Source of the DNA: Actinomycetes bacterium
Lineage (GTDB): Bacteria > Actinomycetota > CALGFH01
Direction: 5' to 3'
Length of the DNA: 54,350 nt
NCBI GenBank assembly: GCA_036000965.1
Contig: DASYUT010000106.1
Location: 1 to 54,350 of the forward strand
A program made the translations under genes and the position numbers. Of this stretch, positions 52,144 through 54,350 are shown in pieces. Under the pieces are notes generated by a model. The model searched no databases and was not told the DNA's origin. It was given only the letters and a program-made list of their open reading frames with translations. How positions within the stretch are numbered: the first letter of the stretch is position 1; each line of letters starts with the position of its first letter.

Positions 52144-53234
52144 GGGACTTCATCTACGACGCGCTGCCAGGCCGGGTCGTCTTCGGCATCGGGGCCGCCG
52201 ACCGGCTGGACGAGGAGGTCGACCGCCTGGGCGCCTCGCGGGTGCTGCTGGTGGGCAGCAAGCGCGCGGTCGAGGGCCCGGCCGAGCGGCTCGGCGGGGT
52301 CCCGGGCAGCTTCGTCGAGCGGCTCGGCGGCCGGGTCGCGGGCGGCTTCACCGACGTCCGCCAGCACGTCCCCGCCGCCACCGCGCAGGCCGCCCGCGAG
52401 CTGGCCGGCGAGCTGGCCGCCGACTGCCTGGTGGCGGTCGGCGGCGGGTCGGCGACCGGGCTGGCCAAGGCGGTCGCCCTCGAGCACCCGGTCCCGATCG
52501 TGGCCGTGCCCACCAACTACGCCGGCTCGGAGATGACCCCGATCTGGGGGCTCACCAGCGACGGGCGCAAGCAGACTGGCCGCGACCCGCGGGTGCTGCC
52601 CGCGGTGGTGGTCTACGACCCGGCCCTGACCGTCTCGCTGCCGGCCTCGCTCACCGGGCCGAGCGGGATGAACGCCCTGGCCCACTGCGTGGAGGCGCTC
52701 TACGCGCCCGGCGCCAACCCGGCTACCTCGGCGCTGGCCATGGAGGGCGCTCGCGCCCTCGCCCGCGGCCTGCCGGCGGCCGTGGCCGAGCCGGAGGACC
52801 TGGAGGGACGGGCGCACGCGCTGCTCGGGGCGTGGCTGGCCGGCGCCGCCGTGGCCGTTGCCGGCACCGCCCTCCACCACCAGGTCTGTCACGTCCTGGG
52901 GGGCGCCTTCGGCCTGGACCACGCCGGCACCCACACGGCCGTGCTCCCCCACGCGGTCCGCTTCGTGTCCGTCGCGGTCCCCGGCGAGATGGCCAGGGTC
53001 GCCGAGGCCCTCGGGGCGGCCGACGCCGCCTCGGGCTGCTATGACCTCGCCCGCCGCCTGGGCGCGCCGGCCGGCCTCCGCGAGCTCGGCCTCGACCAGG
53101 CCGACCTCGACCGGGCCGCCGAGCTGTGCGCCGCCCGCGTCGCCCAGGCCCCGCGGCCCGCCGACCGCGACGAGCTGCGCGCGATCCTGGCGGACGCATG
53201 GGCGGGCGCTCGGCCCACGGCGGCCGAGTCGTAG
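52140..53234 (+). CDS. hapF: Maleylacetate reductase (iron-containing alcohol dehydrogenase family)
   Basis: 364 residues from ATG 52140. FIYDALPGRVVFGIGAADRLDEEV is the characteristic beginning of maleylacetate reductases. The dinucleotide site follows (DCLVAVGGGSATGLAKAVAL), then PIVAVPTNYAGSEMTPIWGLT, the family signature segment, and metal-site histidines in MNALAHCVEALYAP and LHHQVCHVLGGAFGLDHAGTH. It reduces maleylacetate to 3-oxoadipate, which enters the beta-ketoadipate pathway. Its presence directly after the semialdehyde dehydrogenase is the main reason to call the operon hydroquinone catabolism. The thiolase and transferase genes for 3-oxoadipate are not in the window. Confidence 0.92.
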   Translation: MRDFIYDALPGRVVFGIGAADRLDEEVDRLGASRVLLVGSKRAVEGPAERLGGVPGSFVERLGGRVAGGFTDVRQHVPAATAQAARELAGELAADCLVAVGGGSATGLAKAVALEHPVPIVAVPTNYAGSEMTPIWGLTSDGRKQTGRDPRVLPAVVVYDPALTVSLPASLTGPSGMNALAHCVEALYAPGANPATSALAMEGARALARGLPAAVAEPEDLEGRAHALLGAWLAGAAVAVAGTALHHQVCHVLGGAFGLDHAGTHTAVLPHAVRFVSVAVPGEMARVAEALGAADAASGCYDLARRLGAPAGLRELGLDQADLDRAAELCAARVAQAPRPADRDELRAILADAWAGARPTAAES

Positions 53235-53273
53235 GATACGCGTCGCACACGGGAGGCTCGGTACGACCGGCGG

Positions 53274-53360
53274 ATGGCGGTGCCGCGGATCGACGCATGG
53301 CGGTGCAGCCGGATCGACGCGGGTGGGTTGGTTGAGAGGTCCAAGGTTGAGAGGTCCAAG
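53274..53360. repeat. Two short tandem duplications before the MoxR gene
   Basis: A 23/24-base unit beginning ATGGCGGTGC and ending GGATCGACGC is present at 53274-53296 and 53297-53320. GTTGAGAGGTCCAAG is present twice at 53331-53345 and 53346-53360. The second copy provides part of the AAGGAGG ribosome-binding site of the MoxR gene. Confidence 0.75.
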
Positions 53361-53369
53361 GAGGTCCTC

Positions 53370-54295
<926 letters not shown>

Positions 54296-54296
<1 letters not shown>

Positions 54297-54350
54297 TGGC
54301 CGAGAGAGGCGCCGCCTCGACGGCGTTGCCGCCCGAGGCGCTGGGCGCCG
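54296..54350 (+). CDS. Start of an unidentified gene (3' end outside window)
   Basis: ATG 54296 overlaps the MoxR stop. Only MAERGAASTALPPEALGA is visible. In CoxD/CoxE-type pairs the gene after the ATPase often codes for a VWA protein, so that is a possibility, but the visible residues are not diagnostic. Confidence 0.5.

Overview
The window is GC-rich DNA (about 70% by eye) with dense, strongly GC3-biased genes, frequent GTG and TTG starts and many ATGA/GTGA stop-start overlaps. Gene content points to an Actinomycetota chromosome: a conservon-type kinase/roadblock/DUF742 set, an ACT-domain malic enzyme, a RipA-like NlpC/P60 hydrolase, an actinobacterial VirB/D-like cluster, a PPOX-class protein and an LLM-class oxidoreductase. 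I cannot place it below phylum. No rRNA, tRNA, CRISPR array, integrase, transposase or phage gene was seen.

Region 1 (2-16308) is a surface-polysaccharide locus. It opens with the end of a secreted beta-helix/PKD/carbohydrate-binding protein and a PPOX-class protein. A LuxR-type response regulator, a Wzz/BY-kinase fusion, ATP sulfurylase, an alkaline-phosphatase-superfamily protein, APS kinase, a sulfatase C-terminal stub, a UDP-sugar epimerase and an O-antigen-ligase-like protein follow, mostly overlapping. A CapD/WbpM-like protein, an initiating sugar-phosphate transferase and a secreted beta-helix protein come next, and a second LuxR-type regulator closes the block. Sat plus CysC would make PAPS, which suggests a sulfated polymer, but no sulfotransferase, ordinary glycosyltransferase or flippase is present. 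Two gene stubs (sulfatase tail, LmbE/PIG-L head) show erosion.

Region 2 (16348-31030) holds a 1462-residue receiver-like/proline-rich/GT-C-like fusion protein, the HIT-thrS pair, a RipA-like hydrolase, isocitrate lyase with a 17-bp palindrome in its leader, a 42-residue Cys-rich peptide, a LysR regulator, divergent malic enzyme and an APH-fold phosphotransferase.

Region 3 (31038-41100) is a type IV secretion/conjugation-like cluster: VirD4-like, VirB4-like ATPase, PrgI/VirB4-N-like protein, VirB6-like, a VirB8-position protein, VirB2-like and a ParA-like ATPase on the minus strand, with a divergent transglycosylase/NlpC-P60 protein. It has no visible relaxase or mobility gene, and both large ATPases have altered P-loops.

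Region 4 (41562-54350) has a CoxE-like VWA protein divergent from an LLM oxidoreductase, a conservon lacking its GTPase, and an IclR regulator divergent from a hydroquinone-degradation operon (two-subunit hydroquinone dioxygenase, semialdehyde dehydrogenase, maleylacetate reductase). A MoxR AAA ATPase and the start of another gene follow. Three copies of one 17-bp palindrome, two at iclR/hapC and one at the VWA/LLM promoter, suggest a single IclR regulon joining the hydroquinone pathway to a MoxR-VWA pair. I regard this as the best candidate for an undescribed functional link. Many intergenic gaps carry different GC-rich tandem repeats of 14-24 nt.
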